Of a stretch of DNA of 64,000 bases, positions 10,079 through 21,169 are shown piece by piece. Position 1 is the first letter of the stretch, and each line of letters starts with the position of its first letter. Below the pieces are notes generated by a model that worked only from the letters and a program-made list of their open reading frames with translations, searched no databases and was not told the DNA's origin. The translations under genes and the position numbers were made by a program. The stretch is from Ichthyophis bannanicus (Eukaryota; Chordata; Amphibia; Gymnophiona; Ichthyophiidae): positions 1,304,573,519-1,304,637,518 of the forward strand of contig CM066033.1 of assembly GCA_033557465.1 (NCBI GenBank), written 5' to 3'.

Positions 10079-10743
10079 AGCCACACTACTAGTCCACTCT
10101 TTAGTCACCCCCATCTAGACTATTGTAACCTACTCCTTGCTGGTCTCCCTCTGAATCATCTCTCTCCCCTTCAATCTGTTCAACACTCTGCTGCACAGCT
10201 AATCTTCTGCCAGCTTTATCATGTTCATATTACCCCTCTTCTCAAGTCACTCCATTGGCTTCCTATCCATTTCCACATCCAGTTCCAACTTCTCCTACTG
10301 ACCTATAAGTGCATTCACTCTGCAGCTCCTCATTACCTTTCCTTCTTATCTCTTCCTACACCCTTCCTCAGGTACATCGCTCTTCTGGCAAATCGCTTCT
10401 ATCTATGCCCTTCTCTTCTGCCAATTCCAGACTTCGACCATTTCACCTTGCTGCTCCTTATGTCTAGAACAAACTACCTGAGTCTGTACATCAGGCGCCT
10501 TCTCTGACTTTTTTCAAATCCAGGCTGAAAACTCATCTCTTCACCGCCGCTTTCGGATCTTGACTCACCTGATCTCCTTTGTGTTTCCTAACCATTCCCC
10601 CTACATGCATCCCTATCTACACCTATTGTGTTGTCTTTCTTGACTAGATTGTAAGCTCTGATGAGCAGGGACCGTCTTTTATATGTGTCTGTGCAGTGCT
10701 GCATACATCTTGTAGTGCTATACAAATGTGTAGTAGTAGTAGA
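10079..10743 (+). mobile_element. L2-a LINE, second half with TAG-repeat tail
   Basis: Continues the RT of the 5300-5640 segment: DYCNLLL-like, HWLPIHFHIQFQLLL-like and the terminal LKTHLF peptide, then a 3' UTR with GATTGTAAGCTCTGATGAGC and a (GTA)n tail at 10728-10742. Several stops and shifts interrupt translation. Alignment by eye to the copy at 25950-26430 and 28080-28222 confirms that the two halves were contiguous before LINE-B inserted. Confidence 0.85.
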
Positions 10744-11025
10744 GAGACCAAATAATCTCCAGCCCTGCTCCCAATCTCTGGTTGCTGATGCTGTGTTGTA
10801 AACATTTTTGGTGGGGTCAGGACCCCTGTGCTCTGCCCCATTCTGCTGCCTATGAATGGAACTGAATATATGTATTCAATTTAACTGCTGTGACCAGTGT
10901 AAAAAAAAATGCTGACTATGGTGGCTTAATAATAAAGTCTTATTATGGAAGAGCCGAAGGATATAAGGATATTCAACTCTAAATGTGCAGGCACCTTTCT
11001 GGACTTCTCACAGAGATGATCTGTT
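10744..11025. other. Unassigned spacer
   Basis: No repeat or coding signature recognised; contains a short A-run at 10900. Confidence 0.4.
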
Positions 11026-11783
11026 ACATAGTAACATAGTAAATGACGCAGATAAAGACCAGTATGGTCCATCTAGTCTGCCCAGTAAGATGGCAAGAGT
11101 AGGTGCACCTGCCACTCCGTGCAGGCCACCCCTCCCCATGTCTTTGTTTAGGGGTGAACCCACCGCTCCGTGTAGGACACCCCTATTTGTTGAGAAATTA
11201 GATAGTTAAGTTTATTTTGATTTTATCGTGTTGCTGTAAAGGGATCCACTGTGTCTGTCCCATGCCATTTTTAATTCTGTCACTGTATTTGCCCCACCAC
11301 TTCCATCGGGAGGGCATTCCAAGCATCTACCACCCTTTCAGTGAAAAAGTATTTCCTGACATTGCCTTTCAGTTTACCCCCTTGCAGCTTCATGCTATGC
11401 CCTCTAGTTTTACAGCTTCCCCGTCTTTGGAAGAGGTTTGTTTGTTCATTATTTCTCTAAGTATTTAAAGGTCTGAATCATATCTCCCCTAGCCCTCCTC
11501 TCCTCCAGAGTGCACATATTTAGGTCTTCATGTCTCTTCTCATAAGGCTTCTGGCACAGGCTCCAAATAATTTTGGTCGCCTTCCTCTGAACAGTTTCCA
11601 GTCTTTTTACATCCTTTGCAAGATATGGTCTCCAAAACTGAACACAGTATTCCAAGTGAAGCCTCACCAGTGACTTATACAGTGGCATTAGTACCTCTTC
11701 CTTTCTGCTGGTAATTCCTATTTGTATGCAAACCAACATCCTCCTGGCTTTTGCCACCGCCTTGTCGCACTGTTTTGCCACAA
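11026..11783 (-). mobile_element. CR1-c LINE 3' fragment
   Basis: Minus-strand 3' end with ATGTTACT-type tail (plus strand CATAGTAACATAG at 11028-11040). The RT C-terminal peptide is read from 11781 to 11449: [53 protein letters not shown]. It is 5'-truncated and abuts the DIRS-C relic at about 11783. The UTR sequence differs from CR1-a and CR1-b. Confidence 0.85.
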
Positions 11784-12688
11784 GTGTAACATGATATTCA
11801 TGGGGAAGGAGGATCTCAAGTCATGCGTTTACATTCCTGGATTGTAAGAAGGCCCTGTCCTTCTACCTGCAACATATCAGGGCTACCGCAAAGCCTTTTT
11901 GTTTCCTACTATTCCAGTCACCTGAGGGAGGCTGTTTCTATTCGGACCCTGTCTACCTGGGTGGCGGACTGCATTGCCTTTGCTCACAGTCAAACTGGGC
12001 ACTTGGAGCACCAGTTCAGGGCTATAACGACCTCGGTTGCAAGCTTGCGCTCAGACCCTATGGCAGTCAGCTTCCGGGCTGCCAACTGGTCCTCAGTCCA
12101 CACCTTTGCAGCTCACTACTGCCTGGAGAGGGCATCCTGACTGGAGAACACCTTTGGCCAGGCCGTACTCCGTAATCTCTTCGGGGCCTAGGCAACTCCT
12201 ACCCTCTGACCTTTCTGTGTTAAGGCTACCGGAGTGAAGGTTCTCCCTGGACACTGGGGTTGTTAGTCTCTCTTAAGACTTGCTTGTGGCAGCTCATGGC
12301 TGGGTTGTGTTTTCTATAGGTTCTCAGTAGCCTGTAGTTAGGGAGTTCTATATGTGAGGACTGACTTCCTGCTTGTTCTGGAGAAAGCGTAGTTACTCAC
12401 ATGTAACGGGTGTTCTCCAGCGACAGCAGGAATCAGTCCTCACAGCCCTCCCTCCTCCTTGTGGAGTTGCTGTAAGTTTTGCCATCTTCTTGTTGGCTCT
12501 AGCTATGTCATCTGACTGAGTAAGATGGCACCTTTGGGTGGGAAGGAGACCATGCATGTGTGGTGGCATTTCCTAAAGGCTTTCTTTGAAAGCTGGGGAG
12601 ATGCTTCCGTGAGGGCTCTGTCACCTTATATGTGAAGACTGATTCCTCCTGTCCTTGGAGAACGCCTGTTACAGGTGAGTAACTACGC
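11784..12688 (+). mobile_element. DIRS-C relic: recombinase C-terminus, ICR and right end
   Basis: Bases 11820-12135 translate, with one shift, to the C-terminal recombinase (LDCKKALSFYLQ, then RTLSTWVADCIAFA, then WSSVHTFAAHYCLERAS). This matches DIRS-B closely and keeps the terminal Tyr. The rest of the element upstream is missing. An ICR follows at 12350-12445, and the right end at about 12625-12688 carries the same GTTACAGGTGAGTAACTA motif as DIRS-B. It belongs to the DIRS-B family, not DIRS-A. Confidence 0.82.
12350..12445 (+). repeat. DIRS-C internal complementary region
   Basis: Two abutting halves. The first (TATGTGAGGACTGACTTCCTG onward) should be complementary to a lost left end. 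The second (GCGTAGTTACTCAC onward) is an imperfect reverse complement of 12630-12688. The layout matches the DIRS-B ICR. Confidence 0.75.
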
Positions 12689-13182
12689 TTTACTGTAGTC
12701 CCTCCAGTCCAGGACTCCCCCTTTGATCAGCTTTTCTTTGAGAGTTCGGCATGTTCTTTCAGAGAACTGAGCTATAACAGGTATGCATTGTGTGGACGAC
12801 TCCCGCCCGGTTAGGTGTGGTGTGTAGGTGTATCCTTATTGAGGCAGTTGCCTCATCCTGTTTTATACAAAAAACAATGAAAACACAATATCCACTCAAA
12901 TATATTCCCCAAAACAGATCAAAAGCAGACAAAAAAATATCCTATTAGCTAGCGCACAGTATTTTTTTGGAATATTTGTCATGAGACATACTCCCTCTTG
13001 CAATACGTTTTCCTATTTAATCATTTTAAGGTTTACCTAAAAACCGGGGAACCATTCCTACACGTGTCAACGCAATTATGTGTGACCCACCAAACATAAA
13101 ACACTATTGTGTTACTGAAATAGAACACACAGTATCATATGCAATGTGGTAATTAAAAGGACATACTGTATCTTAGTGTTAT
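12689..13182. other. Unassigned, AT-rich
   Basis: No ORF or known repeat recognised. Contains an A-rich stretch near 12865-12935. Confidence 0.4.
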
Positions 13183-13856
13183 AGCGTTATTAGAAAAGGT
13201 ACAGAGAAGAGCCACCAAAATGGTAAAGGGGATGGAATGATACCCCCATGAGGAGAGGCTGAAAGGGTTGGGTCTCTCCAGCTTGGAGAGGAGACGACTG
13301 AGGGGAGAACTAAATGTAGATAAGTCTGTATGTCTGACCCCCTGAAATCTGTGTTAACCACTTTCATTGAACCACTTTGATAAGGTGGTATACAAAACTG
13401 GCTAAATAAATAAAATATGATAGAGGTCTATAGATTGATGAATGGAGTGGAACGGGTAAACGTAGATCGATTGTTTATGCCGTCAAAATATAGAAAGACT
13501 AGGGGACATGCAATGAAGCTACATGGTAACCTATTTAAGACTAATAAGAGAAAATAGTTTTTTCACTCAACGTGTAATCAAACTCTGGCATTTGTTACCG
13601 GAGGATGTAGTAAAAGCTGTTAGTGTAGCTGGGTTTAAAAAAGGTTTGGACAAGTTCCTGGAGGAAAGCTCCATAAACCATTATTAAAAGGGACCCGGGA
13701 TATCACTGCTTGATCCAAAGCAAGCATTGTGGAACCTGTGTCTTTTAGGGAAATTGCTAGGTACTTGTGACCTAGATTGGCCACTGTTGGAAACAGGATA
13801 CTGGGTTTGATGGACCTTAGTCTGATCCATTATGGCATATCTTATGTTCTTATGAG
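13183..13856 (+). mobile_element. CR1-a LINE 3' fragment with internal insertion
   Basis: Starts in the RT C-terminal coding part ([16 protein letters not shown] peptide) and runs to TCTTATGTTCTTATG at 13840-13854. A ~108-bp foreign segment at 13309-13416 splits the GGGGAGA/TATGATAGAGG join. A stop (TAG) replaces a Tyr codon around 13555, so it is not coding. Confidence 0.85.
13309..13416 (+). repeat. Short LINE- or SINE-like 3' tail inserted in CR1-a
   Basis: The segment contains AACCACTTTGATAAGGTGGT, GGTATACAAAACTGG and an AATAAATAAA tail. This resembles the GGTATATAAAA-plus-AAATA end seen in LINE-B and the SINE, in plus orientation. CR1-a sequence continues on both sides. Confidence 0.6.
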
Positions 13857-14822
13857 GTTTTCCTTGTATGGGAGCTGAGCTGTGACCTCTTCCTGCTCCT
13901 AATCTCAGGCTGATGATGCAGCTTGCCCTGCATAGGCCCTCAAAGGATGCTCCTTGGTTTGATTGGTTCTCGAAGAATGCACCTTCTCTGATTGGTCCCC
14001 TGCTCCTATGTAGACCAAGGAGCTCCCATTTCTCCTTGACTTTGGATAGGTCTCACATGCAAGTTCCTGAGTGCCTTACTTTGCCTGTTTATCTTCGGTA
14101 TCTGACCTCTGCTAACTATCTGGTTACAAACCTGTTCTGTCTGCCCTGACCATCGCCTGCTTCTCGACCACTCTACTTCCCATTGCTTTGGTTTCGTTCA
14201 AGAGGAGCAACATAGTAGAGCACAATCCTATCTGGCATGGCCACAACTCAAGTCACTGAAACTGCCTACCAAAGCTGTTGATCTGCTTATAATAATTGCT
14301 TTAATTATCTTACCTGGTGAAGAGGTCAGCCCTTATCCATACAATCCTGCATCAAGATGAGGAAATTGCTGCCCAAGAAGATAGCATAATAGAGTTTTTG
14401 GTAATCATTTCAGCTGATACTCAGTGTGCAAGAAACAGTAAACCCTTTCTGTTACTGCTAGGATTAAGTACACTACCTCAAAAACACTGAATCATCCCTG
14501 AGATTTCATGGGATTTCATTGCTTAATTTTTGGATTGACAGCAAGACATTATTTGTTTTTGTTTATTGTTCCCTCTTGTGTAATAATGTGTCTTTGGTTT
14601 TTGGACTGGCAAGGTTGTCTGTACAGTGATTCTGGTGTCCATGATATCAGGAGTTTCTGTTTTTGTACAATCCACCCAGGGTCAGTAAACATCACTCTTT
14701 CATACCAGTACTGGGACAAGCCCAAGTACGAAAATTACACAGCCTCCCCCTGTCCTGCTTACAGGGGTATGAGTCCCACTGAAGGGCTCATGATGGCATT
14801 AACTTGGATCCTTGACAGCAGG
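13857..14822. other. Unassigned region
   Basis: Mixed-composition sequence without recognised repeat or conserved ORF. Short frames here show no family motifs. Confidence 0.4.
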
Positions 14823-14907
14823 AAACTCAGAATCTATCTTTATCTTTATCTTTATTTAGCAGATTTGATATACCGCCTATTTATTTTATTTATTATTTAT
14901 TTATTAT
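14823..14907 (-). repeat. LINE-B-like 3' tail
   Basis: (CTTTAT)n followed by TTTAGCAGATTTGATATACCGCC and TTTATT repeats. On the minus strand this reads as the GGCGGTATATC-plus-AAATAA end of a LINE or its SINE. Confidence 0.55.
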
Positions 14908-15036
14908 CAAAAGGGTAGATAGAATGTGTCACATGCCTCCTCAATTCTCACCACCACCAAAAAGTTGTCTAATAGACAATATTTTGGTGGTCGTGAGAAG
15001 CAAAGAGGCATGTGACAAATTCTATCTAACCTTTTT
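14908..15036. repeat. ~129-bp palindromic foldback (MITE-like)
   Basis: The left half beginning AAAAGGGTAGATAGAAT pairs with the right half ending ATTCTATCTAACCTTTTT. Pairing continues through GTCACATGCCTC/GAGGCATGTGAC and CCACCAAAA/TTTTGGTGG to a centre at TTGTCTAATAGACAA. Arms are about 60 bp with few mismatches and almost no loop. No ORF. Confidence 0.8.
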
Positions 15037-15094
15037 GGTGTCTTGGAGATCTGCACCTTGCCCACTCACATTCTTAAATGACAGAGATGTAAGG

Positions 15095-15249
15095 CAGGGG
15101 TCTCCGAATCCAGCCCTAGAGGGCCACAAACCAGTCAGGTTGGCAGGATATCTCTAATGCATATATATCTCATGCATATTCATTAGGGCTATCCTGAACA
15201 CCTGACTGGCCTAGGGGTTCAAGGAGGACTGGTTAAGAACCACTGCTCT
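15095..15249. repeat. Nonautonomous hAT-like element with long inverted ends
   Basis: Begins GCAGGGGTCTCCGAATCC and ends GGTTAAGAACCACTGCTC. The inner arms ACCAGTCAGGTTGGCAGGATAT and ATCCTGAACACCTGACTGG are complementary. CAGGGG-type ends and the internal ATGCATATTCATTAGG are typical of short hAT-derived repeats in tetrapods; superfamily assignment is by resemblance. Confidence 0.65.
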
Positions 15250-17660
15250 AAAGTATACATAGTCAGATCTTTAAGTCTGCCACCATATGCCTTATGACAG
15301 TTCGCTGACCACTTTGGTAGCCACCCACTGTATAGACTTCATCCTATTTATATCCTTTTTAAGGTGTGGTCTCCAGAATTGCATACAATACTCTAAATGA
15401 GGTCACACCAAAGACTTATACAGAGGCAATATCACCTCCTTTTTGCTGCTGGCCATTCCTCTCCCTAGCATCCTTCTGGCTTTCACCATCACCTTTTCTA
15501 CCCATTTAGCACTTTAAGATCATCTGAAACAACCATGCCCAGGTACCCGTCTTCTTTCGTGGCCAGAAGTACTTCACCCCTATACTGTACTGCTCCCCTG
15601 CATTTTTTAGTGTTAAATCTCAGCTGCCAAATTCCCGACCACTCTTCAAGCTTAGTTAGATCCCTCCTCATGTTATCTACTCCTTCCTGGGTGTCTACTC
15701 TATTGCAGATTTTGGTATCATCCGTAAAGAGGCAAACCTTACACGACAGCCCTTCTGTGATATTACTAGCAAAAATTTGAAATAGAATCGGACCAAGAAC
15801 GGATCCCTGCAGCACATCACTGGTAATACCCTTCTCCTCCATTTACCTGTACACTTTGTCATCTTCCACTCAATCAATTTCTAACCCAGTCAGACACTTT
15901 AGGGTCCATTCGGTGCTCAATTTATTTCTAAGTCACCTGTATGGAATGGTGTCAAAGGCTTTACTAAAATTTAAGTACACCACATCTAGGGTTCTCCAGT
16001 CCAACTCCCTGGTCACCCAGTCAAAGAAATCAATCAAATTTGTCTGACAAGACCTGCCTCTAGTAAACTCATACTGCTTCAGATTCTGTAATCCATTGGA
16101 CTCCAGATATCTCACAATCCTCTGTTTTAGCAGAGTTTCCATTAATTTACTCACCACAGGGGCAGACTAACCAGCCTGGAGTTCTCAACCTCATTCTTAC
16201 TTCTGCTTTTGTGTAAAGGGACCACATGTGCCTTTCTCCAGTCCTCTGGGACCACTCCCAACTTTAAAGAAGAATTGAAAAGGTCAGGCAGTGGAGCCAC
16301 TAGAATGTTGCCAAGTTTCTTCAGTACTCTGGATGTATCTCATCCAGCCCCATTGCTTTGTCTACTTTTAGTTTAGCTAGTTCCTCATGAGCACAGTCTT
16401 CTGAAAATCTTTCAATATCCCCTTCATTTCTCTTTCTATTTGTGGGTGTTTTCTGAGGTCCTGCTCCTGGCCCTTGATCTGTGAACATGGAATAAAAATA
16501 TTTGTTAAGCAATTCCGCTTTACCCTCATCAGCTTCTATATATTCCTCCCCTTCCCCCTTGAGTCTGACAATATCACTTTTGCCCTTCCTCTTTTCACTA
16601 ACATATCTGAAAAATGTCTTATCCCCCCATTTTATTGCATTGGCTATTTCTTCTTCTTTTTGTATCTTTGCTTTCCTGACTACTTTGCTAGCTTCTCTAA
16701 GATTTTCCAAATATTATGCTTGTCTTCCTCCTTCATTGATCTCTTGTATTTCATGAAGGCCACCCTCTTTTTCATCATCTTTTCAGCTACAGTACTTCTT
16801 TTGAGAACCATAGTGGCCTCCTTTTCCTTTTACATTTATTTACCTTTCTAACAAAAAAGTTTGTTGCCCTTAAAATATCTTCTTTCAGTTTTGCCCATTG
16901 CTTTTCTACATCCCCCAGCTGTTTCCAATCCACTAACGAGTCCTTGCGGTATTGTCCCATCTTGGCAAAGTTAGTTTTCCTAAAGTTTAGGACCCTCACT
17001 TTTGAATGTACTTTATCAGCCCTAGTCCTAATACTGAACCACACTATCTGGTGACCACTGGATGTGAGATGATCTCCCACTATAACATCAGAAATACTTT
17101 CCGCATTGGTAAGCACCATATCCAGTATGGCCTCATCATTTCTGGATTCTGTTACCAGCTGCCGGAATAGTTCTCCCTGTAGAGAATCTAGGATCATCTT
17201 ACTTCTAGATGACACCGCTGCAGAGATGTGCCAGTCAACATCCAGCATATTGAAATCACCTATCAGAAATGCTTCTCCTTTCATGCCAGTATTGCATATG
17301 TCTTATATTAAATCTCTGTTCACTTCTTCTTCCTGTGAAGGAGATCTATATCACACCAATGCAAATGGATTTCCCATTCCCTCTTTCTAGTTTAACCCAC
17401 AGTACCTCCTCGCTCCATTGTAAGCCCTGTAATTCTATAGCTTTAATATTATTTTTTACCTATATTGCCACTCCTCCTCCCCTTCTTCCTACCCTATCCT
17501 TCCTGAATAAAGTATAGACCGGTATAATTACATCCCAGTTATAGTTGTCCATGAATCATGTCTTTGTAAATGCCACTAAAACCAAGTCTTCCATTAAAGC
17601 CTCAACATCTGGGATCTTATTTCCCATACTACAGGCATTTATGCACATCGCTTTCCAGAT
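15250..17660 (-). pseudogene. CR1-b ORF2 (AP endonuclease and RT), degraded
   Basis: Endonuclease pieces at 17284-16787: LIGDFNMLDVDWH, LDMVLTNAES, then SSGHQIVWFS where the catalytic SDH has become SGH. RT pieces: KAEFLN-like region, FSEDCAHEELAKLK (16440-16320), RSCQTNLIDFFDW (16050), VVYLNFSKAFDTIPYR (15990-15933), then [16 protein letters not shown] and LFTDDTKICNRV, with FADD changed to FTDD. IWQLRFNTKKC and LGMVVSDDLKV follow. At least five frames are needed to read it through. The loss of SDH and the FADD change mean it cannot encode an active enzyme. Confidence 0.85.
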
Positions 17661-17671
17661 GTTGCCCCTTT

Positions 17672-17905
17672 TACCCATTTAAAAAAGGTTTGGACAAGTT
17701 CCTGGAGGAAAGGTCCATAAGCCATTATTAAGAAGGGACCCAGGATATCAATGCTTGAACCAATACAAGCATTGTGGAACCTGTGTCCTTGGGGAAACTG
17801 CTAGGTACATATGACCTAGATTGGCCACTGTTGGAAACAGAATACTGGGCTTGATGGACCTTGGTCTGACCCAGTATGGCATATCTTATGTTCTTATGTT
17901 CTACA
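17672..17905 (+). mobile_element. CR1-a LINE 3' end (about 230 bp)
   Basis: Starts at TTTAAAAAAGGTTTGGACAA and ends CTTATGTTCTTATGTTCT. It lies between CR1-b ORF2 and an L2-like tail, in the opposite orientation to the CR1-b host. Confidence 0.85.
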
Positions 17906-18312
17906 GAGATATTTATTTATTTAGCTGGTTTTAATATACCATTTTTCTACCAGTCAAAATGGTTTCCATGGAACACCAGAAACGGTTTACATTGAATAAA
18001 ATAACACGGCGATACAGAAAACTTAATAAAATGGAACAGCATATAACATCATATGACAAGGGGAGGGGGAAAACAGGAATGAAATAACTTTAGAACCTGT
18101 ATTACAGTAATGCAGGGATTCAAAAAAACTGTGAACAGGCATGGATGGAGTTGTGGTGAAGTGAAAATGAGGTGGATCTAGTAGTGGGGGTGAAGTGCCA
18201 TAGTGCTCTTCAAAGAGGTGTGTCTTGAGGTGCTTTTTGAATACTATTTAAGACTGAATGCTTCGTAAGGTAGGAGGAAGTTGGTTCCAAAGGGTGTGAG
18301 CGTAGAAGGCTT
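17906..18312 (-). mobile_element. L2-like / LINE-B-type 3' end
   Basis: On the plus strand: TATTTATTTATTTAGC and a TTAATATACC word, then about 250 bp of UTR, then GGAAGTTGGTTCCAAAGGGTGTGAGCG, which reads on the minus strand as the terminal LW-LP region of a LINE RT. CR1-b resumes right after. Confidence 0.65.
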
Positions 18313-18514
18313 TCACTTATCTGGAGGCTTTCTTTACCCATCCACAATCAATCAAGTTTAAAGCTCTCTTCAGTAGGTTAGCCAGTCTGCTGCTAACTTT
18401 GACCCTTCTTGGATAGGTGGATGCTATCTCTGCTCTGCAGCCCTTCAAAAATCATCTGATGGTCCAGGAAACTAAAACGGTCTCGACACCATCCATGCAG
18501 CCAGGCATTCATCT

Positions 18515-19285
18515 CTAGGATGCGATCTTTTCTGTCTCTGCCTTTACACTCAACAGGGAGGATTGAAGAAACACTACTTGTGCACCTATCTGCTTCACCC
18601 TCTGTCTCATAACCATAAAGTCACCCTTGATATGCTCAGAGGGATACCTAGTGGTATCATTTGTGCTGACATGGATGAACAACATCTGATAATAGTCAGT
18701 AGGCTTGATGAGTCTAGGCAAACTTTCCATAACATCTTGAATTTTGGCACCTGGCAGACAGCACACCTCCTTGGATATAAAATCTGGTTGGCAAATGGAC
18801 ACCTCAGTACCCCTCAGAAGAGAGTCACCAACCACCACTAAGTCCCTTCCTTGTGGTCACTGATTCTGCAACTTTGGAGTGCTTGAACTATGGTTTTTCC
18901 CTTTCCTGGGATGCTTTCACCTCCTCCGCTTCCAGGGCTGCATACTGGTTCTTCAATATGAGGGCTGGAGGAGTTAGATTGTTGACCCTGCAGGCTCTGG
19001 TGACATGTCCAACTCTCTTCATTCTGTAGCATACCATCTTCACCTGTGTTGGAGAACTTGAATGTTAAGAAGCATCTCATCATTGTACTTCTCGCTGTCT
19101 CAAATGCTTCTCAGCGTCACCACCTCTTCTATGAGCTCCTCCACTTGTTTCATGAGGGCTTCATCTTGCTGGCGTCTTGCACATGGAATCAGTCGCTCAA
19201 CTGGCATCCGGCTGTCTGTCTGGACAGAGACAGAAGCTCTAACGAGGGCAACGGCTTTGGCAATACAATTTTTCCCAGCCAGCAT
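18515..19285 (-). pseudogene. CR1-b ORF1 with SGNH/GDSL esterase domain
   Basis: The frame at 18838-18515 has the GDSL block (VVGDSLLRG, Ser6), a CCLPGAKIQDV segment and the HVSTND block (N60, D61). This is the esterase-like layout known from CR1 ORF1 proteins. Upstream frames at 19083-18838 and 19285-19100 give a Ser/Gly-rich linker and a short helical EALMKQVEELIEEV segment that could be a coiled coil. A shift separates the parts. ORF1 is thought to bind RNA or lipid in the retrotransposition particle. A related piece at 54748-54978 supports the call. Confidence 0.8.
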
Positions 19286-19330
19286 TCAGTTGGTGGGGCT
19301 TTGGTACCCTTTGAAGTAAATGAGAGAAAC

Positions 19331-20002
19331 CTACCAAAGTCCCTAACTTTTCCTCAGCTGTCCTTTACGAGAAAAGCAGTTAACCTCTTTTATGTGTGTT
19401 CTAACAGTGCTGTTCTATGTCCCTGTGTGTAGCCCTGCTTCCTTGCTAAACAGTTATTATTTTACACAAATTTTGATATTATGTGTCTGAAGTATATAAA
19501 TTATTTTATTTAAACTAATTTTTATAGCACCTTTCTATAATCCAAAGCGGTTTACAATTAGCAAGCATGTAACAGGGCTTTGAAAGGCACACTGTTTTAC
19601 AGAGAAATGGAATGGTAAACAACAGCAGAATAATAACCTCCGAACTATTTACAACATTGTTTCTAATGGTTAGTTGTTGTTCAATTTATATATATATATA
19701 TATATGTATATGTATATATATACAGGAACATTTGTCTCCCTTCGTAAAATTCCCTAATCAAAGCTCCTTCAACCCAAGTGGTATGAGTGCATTGGGGGAA
19801 GTCTTGGGGGGTTACGAACATGTGGAGGGGGGTTACTTGGAGGGTGCCCTACCTCCATTGAGTTGCCAAGAATGTGGGGACCCACAGATCACCGATGCGC
19901 TCTTTACTGCACAACATCTTTAAAGATGGCATCCAGGGGTATTGGGTCAAATGTTAAAGGCCTGATGCTCCCCTGGCTAGGGAAAATAACTTGGGAGTCA
20001 CA
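19331..20002. other. Mostly unassigned, with LINE-tail-like and TA-rich segments
   Basis: 19495-19570 has TTTATTTAAAC, TTTATAGCACC and AAAGCGGTTTACAATT, resembling a minus-strand LINE-B-type tail. The rest, apart from the TA repeat, is not recognised. Confidence 0.4.
19686..19722. repeat. (TA)n microsatellite
   Basis: TA dinucleotides interrupted by two TG steps, about 37 bp. Confidence 0.9.
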
Positions 20003-20418
20003 TAAGAACATAAAATATGCCATTCTGGGACAGACCACAGGACCATCAAACCCAATATCCTGTTTCCAACAGCTACCAATCCAGGTCACAAGTTCCTGTC
20101 AGGTTCCAAAAAAGGCAGACAGATTCCATGCTGCTTATTCCCGGAGTAAGTAGTAGATTTCCCAGGTCCTCTTTAACAATGGTTTATGGCTTTTCCTCCA
20201 GGAACTTGTCCAAACCTTTTTTAAACCCAGCTACACTAACAGCTTTTACTATGACATCAGGTAAAGAATTCCACAGTTTGATTACACATTGAGTGAAAAA
20301 ATATTTTCTCCAATTAGTCTTAAAGGTGCTACATTGTAGCTTCATTGTGTGTCTCGTAATCTTTCAACTTTTTGAAGGAGTAAACAACCAGTCTACGTTT
20401 ACCCATTCCACTCCTGTC
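20003..20418 (-). mobile_element. CR1-a LINE 3' fragment
   Basis: Plus-strand start CATAAGAACATAAAATATGCC (tail), ending at ACGTTTACCCATTCCACTCC. About 415 bp, 5'-truncated, and more diverged than other CR1-a copies. Confidence 0.83.
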
Positions 20419-21169
20419 AAACTATGCTGCAGTAAAAATTCATGATTTTACCAGAGACTTGGCCTCTTTGAAAATTTACTGGGGCTGAGTGCCTAAATTT
20501 TTACTTAAAATGTACTAAACTAAACTTAGAAGCATAAAATATGGCAACGGGGCGGATTTAGGGCGGGTGAAAAAGTAAGGAGCTATCAATGATTTTCAGC
20601 ACTAGGCACCGAAATTAGGCTCATAAACTTAGGCAAATGAATGGTAGGCCTAAACTTAGAAGGATAAATTGTAAGCTTCTAAAGTAGGATGAATTTTCAG
20701 CTGAAAATTTAGGCTCCTAAGTGTGGTTGAAAATAGAGCACAAATTGAGGAGCTCGGCATTTTTGGAATATTGGGCCCAAAGCCTTTTTATGAAGAGGCC
20801 AATTTTCCAAAAATAAGCAACTGAAATTAGAACCACATTAGACCTTCTTCAATATGACAGAAATGGCTATTCTGGAAAGAAGCTCGTGTGTCTCTGGTAA
20901 TGCAGAGGAGTTTTAAAATATCTTTTTTCAGCTGCCTTCCTGAGTGACCGCATGCTATATAGTCACCAGGCACATCCTTGCTCATTTAACAACCTGTTTC
21001 AGCAGCGTTTACACAGCCTACTTGCTATGGTTTCTTTCCCTTACTTCTTCTACCTGTGCTGCCGTCTCTGAGCTCGTTTGTACTTGTCTTGCATTTGGAG
21101 CCAGGTCTTGTCTGACTTTGTCCACAAAGCATTATGGGATTAATGTCCTAAGTCGTGTGCCAAAAGTTA
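20419..21169. other. Probable nonautonomous repeat and unassigned DNA
   Basis: 20460-20780 contains many TTAGGC/GCCTAA words in both orientations (GCCTAAATTTT, TTAGGCTCATAAAC, AAAATTTAGGCTCCTAA) and may be a degenerate foldback. 20940-21165 is not recognised. Confidence 0.4.

Larger units (their letters stand above)
15250..19330 (-). mobile_element. Long CR1-b LINE copy (ORF1 + ORF2), interrupted
   Basis: Minus-strand CR1-b lacking its last ~460 bases. ORF2 (RT then endonuclease in plus-strand order) occupies 15250-17660. The ORF1-ORF2 spacer and ORF1 occupy about 18313-19330. Two unrelated pieces at 17672-18312 separate them. Multiple frameshifts and substitutions in both ORFs mark it as old. 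Confidence 0.83.

Noticed and set aside
19686..19722. TATA-box promoter
   Set aside because: It is a TA microsatellite with no start site or gene downstream.
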